From positions 1-7,014 of the forward strand of contig DHOP01000030.1 in NCBI GenBank assembly GCA_002407775.1: a stretch of DNA of 7,014 nt, given 5' to 3'. Of the stretch, positions 5,810 to 7,014 are shown one piece after another. The DNA comes from Prevotella sp. UBA5387. Lineage in GTDB: Bacteria > Bacteroidota > Bacteroidia > Bacteroidales > Bacteroidaceae. Position numbers and translations under genes: made by a program. Numbering within the stretch: position 1 is the first letter of the stretch; each line of letters begins with the position of its first letter. The notes beneath the pieces are model-generated. The model was not told where the DNA came from. It made no database searches and saw only the letters and a list, made by a program, of their open reading frames with translations.

Positions 5810-7014
5810 CTAATTTTTGAAGTTGTATGGGAGTAATAGGCTCAGGTCGTGGTCGTCCATGTCGGTCCGGATGCATTGCAGAGTGTGTTTAAGCCATTTG
5901 ATAGGGTTTACGCCAAGGTTTTCACATGAGACGATGAAGGTGTAGAAGATGGCGTTGTCTTCGGCCCCTCGGTCGTTCTGGCTGAAGAGGTAATTTTTGC
6001 GTCCCAGCACAGATGGGCGCTGCCCTTGTTCGACGGGATTGCTGTCTATAAGATAATCCCCGTTTTCAGTATATCGCTTTACCCTTGGCCATAGGGCCAG
6101 GGCGTATTTGATGGCTACGGCGAGGGGCTCTTTGGGCGTGCAGGTCTGCAGGGCCGTCCGCATCCAGACCTCAAGCCCTTCCAGTAAGGGCATGGCGAGA
6201 CGTTGCCGTTCGGCGCGGATTTCCTCAGAGGTAGCGCCGGCAGCCTTCAGGTTTTCTTCAAGTGTGTATAATGTGGCGATATATTTCACGGCCTCGCCAG
6301 CCAGCGGGTTCGATTTCTGCGCGTCTACAAATTTACGGCGTATGTGGGCCATGCACGCCAGAACCGTTATTCCAGGCACATTCTCAAATTCGTTGTAGAC
6401 CTTGTAGCCGTCATTCTGTATCGTCCCCCGATAACCCCGCAGTTGCGTCCTCGGTATCTCCCCGGCGCGGCTTCCTTTGTGGTAGTAGAACCAGGTTCCT
6501 TTGGGATGCGGGCTTACGTCCCTGAACTGCCAGGCGTATCCCTTGCGGCAGGCCTGGCCTTTGCGGTCGGCTATGTTCCACGGGACTTCGTCAATCTGGA
6601 CATAGCCGCCACTCAGTACCGCTTCCCGCTGGTTTTCATAAAGCGGATAAAGTACGTTGGCCGCGGCATGGATCCAGTCGTTTACCGTCGAGGTCGGCAG
6701 ATTAAGCCCCAGCCGGGCGAACATCTTGACCTGCCGGTACTCGGGCAGATGGTGGTTGAACTTGTTGTCGATGAGTGTTGCCAGCAGGTCGGCTCCGACA
6801 TGGCCGCCTCCTATGATGCAGTGCGGGCGGGGAGCCTGTATTATCCGGGGCGACGGGGCGTTTTTGTCACTCTTGAGCCGCAGTATCGGCGTGATGGTCT
6901 TTTCCACCCAAAGGCGCTGCGGCTCCAGATGGAGCACGCTGGTCTCATCCTGTCCGATGACATCATATTTGCCAAGGTCGATTCCTTCGGGATAGACTGT
7001 CCTGGTCTCTACCG
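5810..7014 (-). CDS. tnpC: IS66 family transposase TnpC, N-terminus outside the window
   Basis: TnpC is the DDE transposase of IS66-type elements, which usually also carry tnpA and tnpB upstream. The frame is open from the right edge to a TAG at 5810-5812. A GTG at 6935-6937 is the first start-type codon seen in it but is not the true start: the frame continues to the edge, and the upstream residues (TVYPEGIDLGKYDVIGQDE) match the segment linking the IS66 zinc finger to the catalytic domain. At least 401 codons are visible of about 500 usual. Counted from the GTG codon, the catalytic acids appear as D116 in QIDEVPW (6590-6592), D176 in IQNDGY (6410-6412) and E303 in DSNPVEQGQR (6029-6031), followed by LGRKNYLF. 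HIRRKF and the C-terminal IS66 tail (NLGVNPIKWL, then LLLPYNF) are present. No frameshift or stop interrupts the visible part, so it looks functional. It is convergent with the hydrolase operon. Its base composition (37 of 60 G or C at 6541-6600) differs from the operon (24 of 60 at 2281-2340), as expected for a transferred element. Confidence 0.95.
   Translation of the reverse strand, partial: VETRTVYPEGIDLGKYDVIGQDETSVLHLEPQRLWVEKTITPILRLKSDKNAPSPRIIQAPRPHCIIGGGHVGADLLATLIDNKFNHHLPEYRQVKMFARLGLNLPTSTVNDWIHAAANVLYPLYENQREAVLSGGYVQIDEVPWNIADRKGQACRKGYAWQFRDVSPHPKGTWFYYHKGSRAGEIPRTQLRGYRGTIQNDGYKVYNEFENVPGITVLACMAHIRRKFVDAQKSNPLAGEAVKYIATLYTLEENLKAAGATSEEIRAERQRLAMPLLEGLEVWMRTALQTCTPKEPLAVAIKYALALWPRVKRYTENGDYLIDSNPVEQGQRPSVLGRKNYLFSQNDRGAEDNAIFYTFIVSCENLGVNPIKWLKHTLQCIRTDMDDHDLSLLLPYNFKN
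5810..7014 (-). mobile_element. IS66 family insertion sequence, partial (right part beyond the window)
   Basis: The element is inferred from the IS66 TnpC gene. The coordinates given cover only the certain part, the coding region. The true left end lies somewhere between about 5530 and 5809 and the right end is outside the window. No terminal inverted repeat or 8-base target duplication can be confirmed from one side alone. Confidence 0.85.

Noticed and set aside
6657..6995. Plus-strand open frames opposite the transposase (also 6108-6525)
   Set aside because: The GC-rich transposase gene gives long antisense frames by composition; the minus-strand protein has complete DDE motifs.

Overview
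The window looks like a piece of a Bacteroides-type (Bacteroidota) genome. It holds the end of a glycan-degradation gene cluster next to an IS66-family insertion sequence. The evidence is three secreted or lipoprotein glycoside hydrolases in tight tandem, AT-rich leaders without Shine-Dalgarno sequences, a GH92 lipoprotein (a family strongly expanded in Bacteroides), and an IS66 transposase. No SusC/SusD pair, regulator, tRNA, rRNA or CRISPR array is visible.

Layout. Bases 1-62 hold the last 19 codons of an upstream gene whose tail resembles the end of an F5/8 type C (CBM32-like) domain. Bases 63-218 are a spacer with a long imperfect inverted repeat (98-116 / 164-182). Three genes then run on the plus strand as a probable operon: a GH105-type unsaturated uronyl hydrolase (219-1328), a GH92 alpha-mannosidase lipoprotein (1335-3620, 6-base gap), and a GH67-related protein (3652-5385, 31-base gap). 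Bases 5386-5809 have no convincing gene. They contain a short array of 23-base repeats built around the palindrome AAAGTACGTACTTT, and two AT-rich hairpins. From 5810 to the right edge the minus strand carries an IS66 TnpC transposase whose N-terminus lies outside the window; it is clearly richer in G+C than the hydrolase genes.

How the genes may work together. GH92 enzymes remove alpha-mannose. GH105 enzymes remove the unsaturated uronic acid left by a polysaccharide lyase. The third protein keeps equivalents of the GH67 alpha-glucuronidase catalytic acids. Together they suggest stepwise breakdown of an acidic glycan containing both mannose and uronic acid (for example a glucuronomannan-like, xanthan-like or plant-gum-like polymer). 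The substrate is an inference, not something the sequence shows.

The most interesting items are the GH67-like protein, which lacks the N-terminal domain of classical GH67 enzymes but appears to keep the catalytic triad, and the phased 23-base palindromic repeat array between the operon and the insertion sequence. I see no defence or other non-metabolic novel system.
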